Positions 18,802 through 29,230 are shown, numbered from the stretch's first letter. The stretch: DNA of 64,000 bases from Opitutia bacterium (GCA_002730975.1 PCBO01000004.1:25400-89399); one strand, 5' to 3'. Translations and numbers: made by a program. Notes: generated from the letters alone by a model not told the origin.

Positions 18802-20705
18802 GGCTCTCAGCTATCTTCTCCCTGCTGCTCGCAAGCGCCGCGACCTGTCTCGCCGCAAAGAAAAAGCCCAATGTCGTATATATCATGTCCGACGAACTCG
18901 CCTACTACGAGCTCTCCCACATGGGTAACCCCTATATCAAAACGCCCAATATCGATAAATTCGCCAAGGAAGGCATACGCTTCACTCAGGCTCTCGCCGG
19001 CTCCCCCGTGTGCGGCCCGCTGCGATGCAACCTGATGACAGGTAAGCACGCAGGCCACGCCTCCATACGGGCCAACGACGGCGGCACCCCACTGCGGGCG
19101 GGAGAACCCACCATAGCCTCCGTCCTCAAGGCGCAAGGCTACGCCACCGGCGGCTTCGGTAAGTGGGGTTGTGGCGGACGCGACTCTACCGGGGTGCCCG
19201 AGAAGCACGGCTTCGACGTGTTCTTCGGCTACTACGACCAAGTTCACGCCCATTCCTTCTACCCACCCTACCTTATACGCAACAGCAAGGAGGTCCCATT
19301 GAAGGGAAACGTGGGCGGACGCTCCGGCGAAACCCACGCCCAGTACCCCATCATGGAGGAAGCCCTCAAGTTCATCCGTGAGAACAAGGGCAAGCCCTTC
19401 TTTTGCTACCTCCCCGTCACCCCCCCGCACGGCATGTACGACATCCCCGAGGACGACCCCGCCTGGCGACGCTACAAGGGAGAAAAATGGATCGAGGACG
19501 AAAAGATTTCGCAAGACGTAAAGAACTACGCCGCCATGGTCACCATGGTGGACGACAACCTCGGCCAAGTGCTCGCCCTACTCCGCGAACTCAAGCTGGA
19601 GGACGACACCATCGTGTTCTTCACCGGCGACAACGGCGGGCAGGACCGCTTCCGCAGCAAAGCCCACCCCCGCGGCTTCTTCGGGCCCAACGTCAACCCG
19701 CGCACGAAGGTGGAGTTCCGGGGTGGCAAGGGAAACCTCTACGAAGGCGGACTACGTATCCCATACCTTGTTCGCTGGCCGGGTAAAATTAAGGCGGGCC
19801 AAGTGAGCGACCTCATATTCTACCAACCCGACGTGCTACCCACCCTCGCCGAGCTCTGTAATGGGAAAGCCCCCGAAGACGTCGACGGCATATCCATACT
19901 TCCCACCCTGCTCGGTGAAAAAGCCGTCGGGCACAAGCAGGAGAAGCGCAACATGCTCTACTGGGAATTCGGCAACCAGATCGCCGTACGCAAGAGCCAC
20001 TGGAAAGCCATCCAGCCAGGAAAGGACCGACCTTGGGAACTGTACGACCTCGACCAGGACGTCAGCGAAACCACCAGTGTAGCTGACGAGCATTCGAAAA
20101 TCCTAGCCGAAATGAAAGCCTTCGCCGTGTCCTCCCACGAGCCCGTCCAACCCGGCACATTCACCACCCGCGAGCGCCACGAGCGAGACCGCCAGGCGAA
20201 GTGGGGATCCACCCGCAGTGGTTCTAGTAACTCCGGCCAGAAAATGAATCGCCTCAAGGACAAGAACCTCATACCGCTCGAGGAAACCAAGCTGGTGCGC
20301 TTCAGCAGCGAGAACTTCGGCAACGACCGCCGAGCAGCTTACGCCATCGACGGAAACCCTCGTACCGTCTGGCACTCCCAGTTCGCCCCCAAGCTCCAGA
20401 TGCACCCTCACGAGCTCGTCATCGACCTCGGGTCCAAGCGCAAAATTAGAGGGTTCCACTACCTCGCCCGCCAGGACGGCGGATGGAACGGGACCTTCGG
20501 CAAAACCCAGTTCTTTCTCTCCGATTCACCCAAAGAATTCGGCGACCCCGTCCTCGAGACCACCTTCGCCAAGGTAAGGAAGCCCCAGTCCGCCAAACTC
20601 AAAAAAACTGTCGAGGGACGCTACCTCCTCGTCCGTGTGCTCGACGAGATCAACGGCAACCCCTGGGCCTCCGCCGCCGACATCGGCACGATACAGGCGA
20701 AGTGA
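18798..20705 (+). CDS. Sulfatase with C-terminal F5/8 type C (discoidin)-like domain
   Basis: 635 aa; sulfatase core with C-x-P-x-R (SPVCGPLRCNLMTGKH), signal peptide; C-terminal RRAAYAIDGNPRTVWHSQF...HELVIDLGSKRKIRGFHYLARQDGGWNGTFGKTQFFLSDS. ATGA overlap with the upstream DUF1080 gene. Confidence 0.93.
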   Translation: MRLSAIFSLLLASAATCLAAKKKPNVVYIMSDELAYYELSHMGNPYIKTPNIDKFAKEGIRFTQALAGSPVCGPLRCNLMTGKHAGHASIRANDGGTPLRAGEPTIASVLKAQGYATGGFGKWGCGGRDSTGVPEKHGFDVFFGYYDQVHAHSFYPPYLIRNSKEVPLKGNVGGRSGETHAQYPIMEEALKFIRENKGKPFFCYLPVTPPHGMYDIPEDDPAWRRYKGEKWIEDEKISQDVKNYAAMVTMVDDNLGQVLALLRELKLEDDTIVFFTGDNGGQDRFRSKAHPRGFFGPNVNPRTKVEFRGGKGNLYEGGLRIPYLVRWPGKIKAGQVSDLIFYQPDVLPTLAELCNGKAPEDVDGISILPTLLGEKAVGHKQEKRNMLYWEFGNQIAVRKSHWKAIQPGKDRPWELYDLDQDVSETTSVADEHSKILAEMKAFAVSSHEPVQPGTFTTRERHERDRQAKWGSTRSGSSNSGQKMNRLKDKNLIPLEETKLVRFSSENFGNDRRAAYAIDGNPRTVWHSQFAPKLQMHPHELVIDLGSKRKIRGFHYLARQDGGWNGTFGKTQFFLSDSPKEFGDPVLETTFAKVRKPQSAKLKKTVEGRYLLVRVLDEINGNPWASAADIGTIQAK

Positions 20706-20782
20706 CAAGTCGCGCCCTTTCCGCAAGGACGGCGCCAACGCAATCCAGAAGGCCACCATCACGGTGGAGGGTTGAGGGGAAA

Positions 20783-22252
20783 TCACTTCGTATTTTTCGT
20801 CGGGCTCTTGCGCCCGGGCGTTTTCCATTTGGGATCGGGCTCGTGTGACTGGTCCAATAAGTTGGCGGCATGCTTGACCAAATCGGGACGGCTCTTGGCA
20901 TGGTCCTTTTTCTCCTCGTAGTCGAATGAGAGGTCGTAAAGCCGGATCGGCCCGGTGAACATCGGTTGGCGAATTGCTTTCCATTTGCCGAAGCGCACCG
21001 CTTGAGCCGAGCCACGCTCGAGGAACTCCCAGTAGAGGTGACTCTTGCGGGTCCACTGCCTTTCGGGCGGATTGCCCCGCAAGGTGGGAAAAAAACTATC
21101 GCTATCGACGTCATCGGGCACCTTGGTCTTGGCCAACTCGGCAAAGGTCGCCATGCAATCGCCGAAATACCATTGATGGTCGTCAGCGCTTCCCGCCTTA
21201 ACGGAACCCGGCCACCACGCGATGGTGGGCACCCTGATGCCGCCCTCGGTGAGGTCGCGCTTGATGCCCACGTAGCGTCCATTGGAATCGAAGAAGTCCG
21301 CCTTGTGCCCGCCTTCCTGGTGAGGACCGTTGTCGGAGGTGAAGATGATTAGGGTGTCCTTGGCCACACCCAGCTCGGTCACCAAGTCGAGAACCTTGCC
21401 GACGTCGCGGTCGAGGTTCTTGATCATGGTGGCGAACCCTTTCTCGGGCTCGGGCCAGTCCTTCTTGGCGAACTCGCCAAAGTCGGGCACTTCCATGCCT
21501 TTGTTGCCGGCCTCGTTGTTGGCATGGGGCACGTTCATGGCGAAATAGAGAAAAAAGGGCTGCTTGTGTTTTTCCCGTATGAAGCGGAGAGCGTCCTCGG
21601 CGAAGAGGTCGGGTGCATAATCGACTTTCTTAACCGCCACCCCGCGACCCGCCTGCGGAAGCTTAGGATCCTGCCAGCTCTTCCATTTCGTGGCCACCTC
21701 GTTCCGCAGTTTCTGCACTTTTCCGTTGCGGATGAGGAATTCGGGATAGAAATTGTGGGCGTGCCACATGTTGACGTAGCCGAAGAAGTGGTCGAACCCG
21801 ACATCGTTGGGGTTGGTGAAATTGTCCGGTGTTCCCACCCCCCACTTGCCCACGCAGGCGGTGGCGTAGCCGGCCTTCTTCAGGACCGAGGCCAAAGTGG
21901 GCTGACCCGGCTGGATGACAATCGGGAGGGATGAGTTGCCACGCACCACAGTGCGTCCCATGTGCCTGCCCGTGAGCAAAACGCTGCGGGACGGAGCGCA
22001 GACCGTGCAACCCGCGTAGAACTGGGTGAACTTCATGCCTTCCGCAGCCATCTTGTCGAGACGAGGCGTCTTTAGTGTCTTCTGGCCAAAGCATCCGAGG
22101 TCGCCGAAGCCGAGGTCGTCGGCGAGAATCAAGATGACGTTCGGTGGTCGCTCCTTGGCTTCCGCAAACCCGGCAAAGAAAAAGAGGCTCAGGGCAAGGC
22201 GAACGTTCACCGAGGTTGAGAAAAAAAGGTTGGATTTCTTCATAGTCACCAT
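20783..22252 (-). CDS. Sulfatase (arylsulfatase family)
   Basis: 489 aa; PNVILILADDLGFGDLGCFGQKTLKTPRLDKMA; CTVCAPSRSVLLTGRHMG (C-x-P-x-R). Confidence 0.95.
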   Translation of the reverse strand: MVTMKKSNLFFSTSVNVRLALSLFFFAGFAEAKERPPNVILILADDLGFGDLGCFGQKTLKTPRLDKMAAEGMKFTQFYAGCTVCAPSRSVLLTGRHMGRTVVRGNSSLPIVIQPGQPTLASVLKKAGYATACVGKWGVGTPDNFTNPNDVGFDHFFGYVNMWHAHNFYPEFLIRNGKVQKLRNEVATKWKSWQDPKLPQAGRGVAVKKVDYAPDLFAEDALRFIREKHKQPFFLYFAMNVPHANNEAGNKGMEVPDFGEFAKKDWPEPEKGFATMIKNLDRDVGKVLDLVTELGVAKDTLIIFTSDNGPHQEGGHKADFFDSNGRYVGIKRDLTEGGIRVPTIAWWPGSVKAGSADDHQWYFGDCMATFAELAKTKVPDDVDSDSFFPTLRGNPPERQWTRKSHLYWEFLERGSAQAVRFGKWKAIRQPMFTGPIRLYDLSFDYEEKKDHAKSRPDLVKHAANLLDQSHEPDPKWKTPGRKSPTKNTK

Positions 22253-22388
22253 CTTCTGAGCAATTGCCCTACAGGCTCAAGCCAAAGCGTGGCCCTTTGA
22301 CGAAAACCCTGCCACGGAAAAGAAGGATTTCCGATACAAGTAGGGATTGAATCCAAAGTGAAAGGGCGAATATATTTGATTTGCTTTC

Positions 22389-23281
22389 ATGCAACCGTTC
22401 ATCCTCCTTGCATTCACCATCGGAACCGCTGCCTTGCAAGCCAAGGTGAAAGTGTAAGCAGACTTCCACGGCGGGACCGTCTTTCACCCTCGAGGATGCG
22501 CCGAGTCTCGTCGAGGAAACGGTAGAGGCAAAGGTCAAAGCCGAAGCTTTCGAGTTTTGCAAGAGCGATAAGGGCCCTATCGTACCCGCTCTCCGCGGGG
22601 AAGCCCAAAGGCGATGGGAAGCAACCCGCCCTATGGACACAGACCCGCTAGCACGCATGGGAAGGAGGATCCAGCTGAGTCTGCCGAGCCCTCGTCGAAT
22701 GGCTGACATCGGACCCCGAGAAGGCTAAGGCATTACGCGACAATGCGCGAATCTACATCGTGCCCATCATGGAAGTCGATAATGTGAAACGCGGGGCGGC
22801 AGGTAAAAACCAAGTACCCCACGACCACAATCGCGACTGGAGCGACCAACCGCGCTACCCCGAGGTCGCAACCGCTCGGACTTGGTTAGGTCGACTCAAC
22901 AAGGAACGGACATTCAGTCTCTTCCTAGACCTCTGCAATCAGAGTCAAAGCGACCGTACACCCTTCTTCTTCGGTTCCCCCGATTCACATCTCAAACCCA
23001 CCTGCAAGGCAAACCAACAGCGCTTTCACGCACTTTGCCTGAAGACCTTGGGTAAACACTCCCTTGGTTTGTCCGTAAAAGTTCGTGCCACAGGTCCGGG
23101 CTACCATCCGCTTTGGAGGCGCATCAGTAAGAACCGGGTCGCCGAAAACACTGCCTGCATCTCAGTCAACTTGACTCTCGAGGCCACTTGAAACTCATCC
23201 AAATCCACCGAGAACGGCTACCGAACCTATGGTGTCGCCCTCGGTCAAGCGAATGCCAATTACCTAAAGCACGCTCGTTGA
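22389..23281 (+). pseudogene. Decayed M14-family zinc carboxypeptidase-like gene
   Basis: Frame 2 reads ...KGDGKQPALWTQTR*HAWEGGSS*VCRALVEWLTSDPEKAKALRDNARIYIVPIMEVDNVKRGAAGKNQVPHDHNRDWSDQPRYPEVATARTWLGRLNKERTFSLFLDLCNQSQSDRTPFFF...EAT*NSSKSTENGYRTYGVALGQ...*. The frame contains TAG at 22649, TGA at 22676 and TGA at 23189. A 5' remnant MQPFILLAFTIGTAALQAKVKV*ADFHGGTV starts at 22389. Confidence 0.8.
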
Positions 23282-23440
23282 AGCAATTCTCGACATTGGG
23301 CGGGTAAGCTTAACCTTTCGAAACGTTGACCCACAGGCTGAAGCTAGAACTTATAACCCGAAGAAGAACAGCATCAAATGGCAGCCCTTGATCGTATTAC
23401 CTTGAACATATACAAAGATTACTAAATCATAGTAATACGG

Positions 23441-24526
23441 ATGGAAAAAGAAATAAAACTTTTAAGCCAGACGAGCCACAAGGAGGCGACCTCCAAGTGG
23501 AAGAGGATTGTCGCCGAGCACCAGAAGCCAAGCGCTGTTCGTGCCAGTTGGCAGGTTTTCAATTCCATCGGTCCCTATTTCGCACTATGGGGGTTATGGA
23601 TTTACATGTCCCTTGGTCTTTCGCTTTCATCGTGGTGGGCTATACCACCGGCTCTCCTTTCCGGAATGTTTCTGGTTCGGGTCTTCATTATTTTTCACGA
23701 CTGCGGTCACGGCTCTTTTTATAAATCCAAAAAGGTTAACAACTATCTAGGCTTCATTTCAGGATTCTTGACCTTCACCCCTTACTACCACTGGAGATGG
23801 GAACATTCCGTTCATCATGCCACGTCCGGAGATTTGGACCGTAGGGGAATGGGAGACATCTGGACGCTGACAGTGAAGGAATACCTAGAGTCTTCTCGAT
23901 GGAGGAAAATTTCCTATCGGTTAGTGCGCAATCCAATTGTGCTGTTTTTAATTGCTCCTATTTTCCTTTTTCTGGTACTTGAAAGATTTCCTTCCAAAAA
24001 CTCCAAACCGAGGGAAAAAAGGTCCGTATGGTTTATGAACTTTGCCTTGCTCTCAGTGGCTGCCGGCCTAGTAAGCATTATCGGATTTCTGCCATGGTTT
24101 GTGTTTCAACTTTCTGCCATGTTAATGGCCAGCTCGTGCGGTGTATGGATGTTCTACGTTCAACACCAGTATGAAGATGCCTATTGGGTGGAGGGCGAGG
24201 AATGGGACTATACCACAGCTGCCATTCAAGGTAGTTCCTTCTATAAACTGCCAAGGGTGCTGCAATGGTTTTCGGGTAATATCGGGTTTCACCACATCCA
24301 CCATCTCAGTCCTAAGATTCCTAACTACAACTTAGAGAGGTGCCACTGGTCCGACCCTATGTTTCAAGAGGTGAAGGCCATGACTCTATGGAGTAGTCTA
24401 AAGTCAATCAATTCTCGTCTCTGGGACGAAGACTCGAAGAAAATGATCGGTTTTGGACAACTAAAAAGACAACTCCGAGAAGAAAAAGCCGATTTGGAGG
24501 CAACGGCTTCACGGGAAGCCGCCTGA
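23441..24526 (+). CDS. Membrane fatty acid desaturase
   Basis: 361 aa; three His boxes: HDCGH, HSVHH, HHIHH. Confidence 0.93.
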   Translation: MEKEIKLLSQTSHKEATSKWKRIVAEHQKPSAVRASWQVFNSIGPYFALWGLWIYMSLGLSLSSWWAIPPALLSGMFLVRVFIIFHDCGHGSFYKSKKVNNYLGFISGFLTFTPYYHWRWEHSVHHATSGDLDRRGMGDIWTLTVKEYLESSRWRKISYRLVRNPIVLFLIAPIFLFLVLERFPSKNSKPREKRSVWFMNFALLSVAAGLVSIIGFLPWFVFQLSAMLMASSCGVWMFYVQHQYEDAYWVEGEEWDYTTAAIQGSSFYKLPRVLQWFSGNIGFHHIHHLSPKIPNYNLERCHWSDPMFQEVKAMTLWSSLKSINSRLWDEDSKKMIGFGQLKRQLREEKADLEATASREAA

Positions 24527-24615
24527 CATTTCACTACACAACCTCCGGAAGACCTAGATAGCCCGCTCTTCGGAATTCTTGCCGAAGTGGCGGAAACATT
24601 CCATTATTTCTAGCG

Positions 24616-25614
24616 ATGAGTAAACCTTTCAAGGTGGTGGTAACCGATTTCGTGGAGGAACCCGCGAATTTCGAACGCGAGATTTTGGATGATATAGCCG
24701 AGGTAAAGACACTTCAAGCGATAGGCGAGGAAAACTTGGCGGGCAAGGTAGAGGACGCCGACGCAATCATGCTCTACCACTATGTAACCATAACTCGCCA
24801 GACGATCGAACGCCTGACCAACTGTCGCCTGATCGTACGCTGCGGGGTAGGTTACGACAACATCGACCACGTCTTCGCCCGGGAACGAGGCATCGACGTT
24901 GCCAACGTCCCGGACTACGGGAGCGAAGAGGTGGCAGACTCCGCCTTGGGGATGGCCTTGGCCTTGGCCAGAGGGTTTCACTTTTTGAATAATCGTCTGC
25001 GAGATGATTCTAGTGCACCTTGGTCTTACGAAATAGCCAAGCCTCTTCGGCGTTTGCGCGGAGAAACCTTCGGCATCGTAGGCGTTGGCCGCATCGGCAC
25101 GGCCACGGCTTTGCGAGCTAAGGCATTGGGAATGAAGGTGGCCTATTACGACCCCTATGCTCCCGATGGTCGCGACAAGGCTCTCGGCATTCGCCGGTTG
25201 GAGGATCTGGACGACCTCTTGCGACAAGCTCGTGTCCTAAGTCTGCATTGCCCGGGAACCGATGAAACGAAAAACCTGATCGATGCCAGAGCCCTGTCCC
25301 TGATGCCGAAAGGTTCGTTTCTCGTAAACACCGCCCGTGGAACCGTAACGAACGGAGAAGCGATAGCCAAAGCACTCCAAAGCGGGAAACTGGCGGGTGC
25401 TGCCATCGACGTACTCCCGCAAGAACCACCGACCGAGGACTCGCCGCTCCTGCAGGCATGGCGCGACCCGAAGCACCCCGCCCACCATCGCTTGATCCTC
25501 AATCCGCACGCCGCATTCTATTCCGAAGAGGGTATCGACGACATGCGCAAAAAAGGAAGCGAAAACTGCCTTCGTGCGCTTAAGGGATTGCCGCCACGCA
25601 ATCTAGTGAACTAG
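24616..25614 (+). CDS. D-isomer 2-hydroxyacid dehydrogenase, CtBP-like
   Basis: 332 aa; CGVGYDNIDHVFARERGIDVANVPDYGSEEVADSALGMALALARG; GIVGVGRIGTATALRAKALGMKVAYYDPY. Confidence 0.9.
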   Translation: MSKPFKVVVTDFVEEPANFEREILDDIAEVKTLQAIGEENLAGKVEDADAIMLYHYVTITRQTIERLTNCRLIVRCGVGYDNIDHVFARERGIDVANVPDYGSEEVADSALGMALALARGFHFLNNRLRDDSSAPWSYEIAKPLRRLRGETFGIVGVGRIGTATALRAKALGMKVAYYDPYAPDGRDKALGIRRLEDLDDLLRQARVLSLHCPGTDETKNLIDARALSLMPKGSFLVNTARGTVTNGEAIAKALQSGKLAGAAIDVLPQEPPTEDSPLLQAWRDPKHPAHHRLILNPHAAFYSEEGIDDMRKKGSENCLRALKGLPPRNLVN

Positions 25615-25632
25615 AGGGGAAAGCATTTCCAC

Positions 25633-26136
25633 ATGAACCTATCCATCCGAAACGGCGTTGAAGCCGATCTTCCCGCAATACGCGATATCCTTAACCACTA
25701 TATCCTCGAATCGGCAGTAACCTTTGAGGTGGAGGAGGTTTCGATCGAGAACCGGAGGGAATGGTTCAAGCAATTTGATCCAGTAGGTCGACACCAATTG
25801 ATCGTAGCTGAAGTCGATGGGAAGGTAGCTGGATATGCAGCAAGTATCCGATTTCACGAAAGGCCGGCGTACGAGCCCTCGATCATGACAAGCGTTTACA
25901 TCAGTAAAACGCAATTGGGCAACGGCATTGGAGAAACTCTCTATCGCGTCTTGCTCTCGGGAGTGGAAAAGACGGGACTCGTGCATAGAGCTTACGGCCT
26001 CGTGGTAATACCAAATCCAGCATCAGTAAAACTGCACGAGAAATTAGGATTTCGAGAAACAGGCGTACTCCACGAAGCAGGCTACAAGCTTGGCAAATAT
26101 CACGACGTAAAGATTTACGAACGTCGTTTCGAGTAG
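25633..26136 (+). CDS. GNAT family N-acetyltransferase (phosphinothricin acetyltransferase-like)
   Basis: 167 aa; RNGVEADLPAIRDILNHYILESAVTFE...GRHQLIVAEVDGKVAGYA...VHRAYGLVVIPNPASVKLHEKLGFRETG. Confidence 0.9.
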   Translation: MNLSIRNGVEADLPAIRDILNHYILESAVTFEVEEVSIENRREWFKQFDPVGRHQLIVAEVDGKVAGYAASIRFHERPAYEPSIMTSVYISKTQLGNGIGETLYRVLLSGVEKTGLVHRAYGLVVIPNPASVKLHEKLGFRETGVLHEAGYKLGKYHDVKIYERRFE

Positions 26137-26140
26137 CGGT

Positions 26141-27133
26141 TCAGGTAGGCAATAAATCAAGGACCATCGAGCGTTCCTCTGACAATTCGGCCACGGAAGC
26201 ATCTATCTTTTCGCGGGCAAAATCGTTGATCGGGACCCCTTGTGCAATTGACCATTTCGTCCCGTCGGAACGGACAGGAAAGGAAGTGATCAGACCTTCT
26301 TTGCTACCATAGGATCCGTCAGAAGCCACGCATACGCTATTCCAATCGCCCTCTGGCGTGGGCTTCACAAGAGAGCTCACCGTATCGAGGGCGGCGTTGG
26401 CAGCCGAGGCGGCAGAGGAAGAGCCTCGGGCTTGTATGATGGCGGCTCCGCGTTGCTGGACTGTGGGAATGAAAGTTTCGCGACACCAGTCCTCGTCGCC
26501 AATAACCTCTGAAGCAGCCCTTCCTCCGATTCGAGCGTTATGATAGTCGGGATACTGAGTGGCGGAATGATTGCCCCAAATGGTGACGTTGCTCACCTCG
26601 GAAACATGGGCGTCGGCCTTGGCGGCAAGTTGAGCTGCCGCCCGGTTCTCATCGAGTCTCGTCATGGCAAACCAACGATCCTTCGGAACGTCGGGAGCAT
26701 TGTTCATCGCGATAAGGCAGTTGGTATTGCAAGGATTACCAACCACAAGGACGCGGACGTCGGAAGCAGCCGATCGCTGAATGGCCTGTCCTTGCCCCGT
26801 AAAGATCTTTCCATTGATGCCAAGCAAGTCTCCGCGCTCCATGCCTGCCTTGCGCGGGACGCTACCGACAAGCAGGGCCCAGTTGGCGTTACCGAAACCT
26901 TGATCGAGATCGCAGGTGGGACGGACGTCGCGGAGAAGTGGGAAGGCGCAATCCTCAAGCTCCATGACAACCCCCTCCAACGCCTTCATCGCCGGCTCTA
27001 TCTCAAGCAAGTTGAGCGAGACCGGTTGATCGGGTCCGAAGAGTTCCCCGGACGCAATGCGAAAGAGAAGAGAATAGCCGATTTGACCGGCTGCGCCGGT
27101 AACGGCTAAACGTATGGGTTGTTGGGCGATCAT
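26141..27133 (-). CDS. mdh: Malate dehydrogenase
   Basis: 330 aa; [67 protein letters not shown]. Confidence 0.95.
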   Translation of the reverse strand: MIAQQPIRLAVTGAAGQIGYSLLFRIASGELFGPDQPVSLNLLEIEPAMKALEGVVMELEDCAFPLLRDVRPTCDLDQGFGNANWALLVGSVPRKAGMERGDLLGINGKIFTGQGQAIQRSAASDVRVLVVGNPCNTNCLIAMNNAPDVPKDRWFAMTRLDENRAAAQLAAKADAHVSEVSNVTIWGNHSATQYPDYHNARIGGRAASEVIGDEDWCRETFIPTVQQRGAAIIQARGSSSAASAANAALDTVSSLVKPTPEGDWNSVCVASDGSYGSKEGLITSFPVRSDGTKWSIAQGVPINDFAREKIDASVAELSEERSMVLDLLPT

Positions 27134-27175
27134 TGAGATTAAGTTTTTATAATTGAAGAATTCTGAAGAGAGAAA

Positions 27176-28234
27176 TCAGGAAAATCTTGCCTTGTCGATG
27201 ACCTCGGCGGTTCGGCGGAGAAGGGCCTCCGTGGAAGACCAGTCGATACAACCATCAGTAATGGAAACTCCATATTCGAGATCTTCAGGCGGACGCGGGA
27301 AGGATTGACTGCCGGCATTCAAGTGGCTCTCGATCATTACGGAATGGATGACGTCCGAACCGTTGGACACTTGACTCAATACCTCATCCATAACAACTGG
27401 CTGTCGTTGTGGATCCTTTCCGCTGTTCGCGTGACTACAATCGATCATGATAGAGGCAGGCATCTGGGCGGCCTTGAGAGTCTCTTCGGCAACGGCAACA
27501 TACTCCGCGGCATAGTTGGATCCAGAGGAACCACCCCGGAGAATCAGTTGGCAATCAGGATTGCCTCCGGTAGTTACGGCAGAAGCTCGACCATCCTCGG
27601 TTATCCCGAGGAAGGTTTGACTCTGAGTGGCCGCCAAAATCCCGTTGACGGCCGCCTTAACGTCGCCACTCGTGGAATTCTTGAATCCCACTGGCATCGA
27701 AAGACCGGAAGCCATCTGCCGATGGGTCTGAGATTCGGAAGTGCGGGCACCGATAGCCGACCAGCAAAGGGAGTCGGCAATGTATTGAGGTGTGATGGGA
27801 TCAAGTAACTCGGTGGCAGTGGGAATGCCCAAGTCCAGCATCTCGCCAAGAAATCTTCGGGCTATGCGGAGACCTTCGGGAATGTCGCAGGTGCCATTAA
27901 GCTTGGGATCCATGATTAATCCCTTCCAACCTAATGTCGTACGAGGCTTTTCGAAATAGACGCGAAGCACCAACAGGAGTCGATCTTCGAGTTCGCCGGC
28001 CAATCCACGAAAACGCTTGGCATATTCACGGCATGCATCCAAGTCATGTATGGAACAGGGCCCCACCACGCAAAGAAGTCGCTTATCTTCCCTGTGAATA
28101 ATGCGATGGAGCTTTTCGCGGGCTTCCGCGACAAAGCCTTTTTGCACAGGACTTCGAGGAATTTCATTGCAAAGTTCCGCCGGAGCCGGGAGGGGGTCCG
28201 ATGAAAGAATTCGTAGGTCAGTAACTTGTTGCAC
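27176..28234 (-). CDS. aroG: 3-deoxy-7-phosphoheptulonate synthase (class I DAHP synthase)
   Basis: 352 aa; LLCVVGPCSIHDLDACREYAKR; RVYFEKPRTTLGWKGLIMDPKLNGTCDIPEGLRIAR; IGARTSESQTHRQMASGLSMPVGFKN. Confidence 0.93.
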   Translation of the reverse strand: MQQVTDLRILSSDPLPAPAELCNEIPRSPVQKGFVAEAREKLHRIIHREDKRLLCVVGPCSIHDLDACREYAKRFRGLAGELEDRLLLVLRVYFEKPRTTLGWKGLIMDPKLNGTCDIPEGLRIARRFLGEMLDLGIPTATELLDPITPQYIADSLCWSAIGARTSESQTHRQMASGLSMPVGFKNSTSGDVKAAVNGILAATQSQTFLGITEDGRASAVTTGGNPDCQLILRGGSSGSNYAAEYVAVAEETLKAAQMPASIMIDCSHANSGKDPQRQPVVMDEVLSQVSNGSDVIHSVMIESHLNAGSQSFPRPPEDLEYGVSITDGCIDWSSTEALLRRTAEVIDKARFS

Positions 28235-28306
28235 AATGGTGGATCATAAAAGCCAAGCTCGTATGAACAAGACAAACTTTTAAAAATGTGGTAATAGGGG
28301 AATTAT

Positions 28307-29230
28307 ATGTTTGTTCATTATCATCAACCGGCTGCCGTCATCCTTGCCTCGGGAGAGGATTCCCTTGCCTATCTACAAAGCCAGTGGAGTACCCAGCTTG
28401 TCTACCAAGGAGAGAATCAAGCGACATATGGGCTTCGCCTCAATCGCAAGGGTCGCATCCTTGCCGATGGCTTTATTCTGAGAAAGAACGATGAAAACTT
28501 CCTCATCATCAGTTATGATTGCCCCGCGACCGACCTGATCCCACTTTTAGAGGAGAACGTGGTGGCCGACGACATTGAATTCGAGGACCGAACGGATGGG
28601 TACAAAATAATGTCCCTTTGGGGAGGCAACTGTGAAGACATTAGTTCGCACATGAATTTCAGGCTGCCAAAAGGGAATTCCCTTGTTACATCAGAAATCG
28701 GTTTGATTTTTTGGGGACGAAAAACGAAACCACCCAACATCGAGATTCTGGCAGACGAGGAACAAACCAAAGCAACGTCGAAATTGTTGGAGAGATCGAC
28801 AGAGGAAGGTATCCTTACCATTGCAAATGCAAATGCGCTGGCTCTAGCCCGAATTGAATCAGGTATGCCTGCCATACCCGTCGAAATGGGCCCAACCGAA
28901 CTTCCTCAGGAATGCGGATTGGAGGATGGCGCCGTTGATTTCGAGAAAGGTTGCTACCTCGGACAAGAAGTGATGGCGAGAATCCACTCCATGGGACAAG
29001 TCCAACGCATCCTGCTGCCTGCAATCATAAAAAAAGAAGTCCATAAAGCCTTACCCGCAGATCTTTTCCTAAATGAAAAGAAAGTCGGTGAATTAAAAAG
29101 CTGCTTTTATGAAAAATCTAAGATTCTTGGATTGGGTATGGCCTTGGTTCGCCGCAATCTCTTGCAAGAAATAAAGACCTCAGGACTCTCTCTTTCGCCT
29201 TCGGACGAGCCCCAAATCTTCATTAAATGA
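28307..29230 (+). CDS. ygfZ: YgfZ/GcvT folate-binding family protein
   Basis: 307 aa; VDFEKGCYLGQEVMARIHSMGQVQR contains the YgfZ K-G-C-Y-x-G-Q-E motif. Confidence 0.88.
   Translation: MFVHYHQPAAVILASGEDSLAYLQSQWSTQLVYQGENQATYGLRLNRKGRILADGFILRKNDENFLIISYDCPATDLIPLLEENVVADDIEFEDRTDGYKIMSLWGGNCEDISSHMNFRLPKGNSLVTSEIGLIFWGRKTKPPNIEILADEEQTKATSKLLERSTEEGILTIANANALALARIESGMPAIPVEMGPTELPQECGLEDGAVDFEKGCYLGQEVMARIHSMGQVQRILLPAIIKKEVHKALPADLFLNEKKVGELKSCFYEKSKILGLGMALVRRNLLQEIKTSGLSLSPSDEPQIFIK

Noticed and set aside
18807-19568. 253-aa minus-strand ORF
   Set aside because: Antisense to the sulfatase with C-x-P-x-R; Val/Gly-rich composition typical of reverse reading of a GC-rich gene.
22269-22709. 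146-aa minus-strand ORF upstream of the sulfatase
   Set aside because: Overlaps the carboxypeptidase pseudogene on the other strand; the plus-strand frame explains the sequence better.
22649-23191. Possibility that in-frame TGA/TAG in the M14-like gene reflects stop-codon recoding
   Set aside because: All other genes in the window use TGA as a normal stop and the gene also has a TAG, a TAA, a substituted putative metal ligand and a degraded 5' part, so pseudogenisation is simpler.
24566-24590. CTTCGG-aattcttg-CCGAAG hairpin after the desaturase gene
   Set aside because: Short stem without a T tract; not called as an intrinsic terminator.
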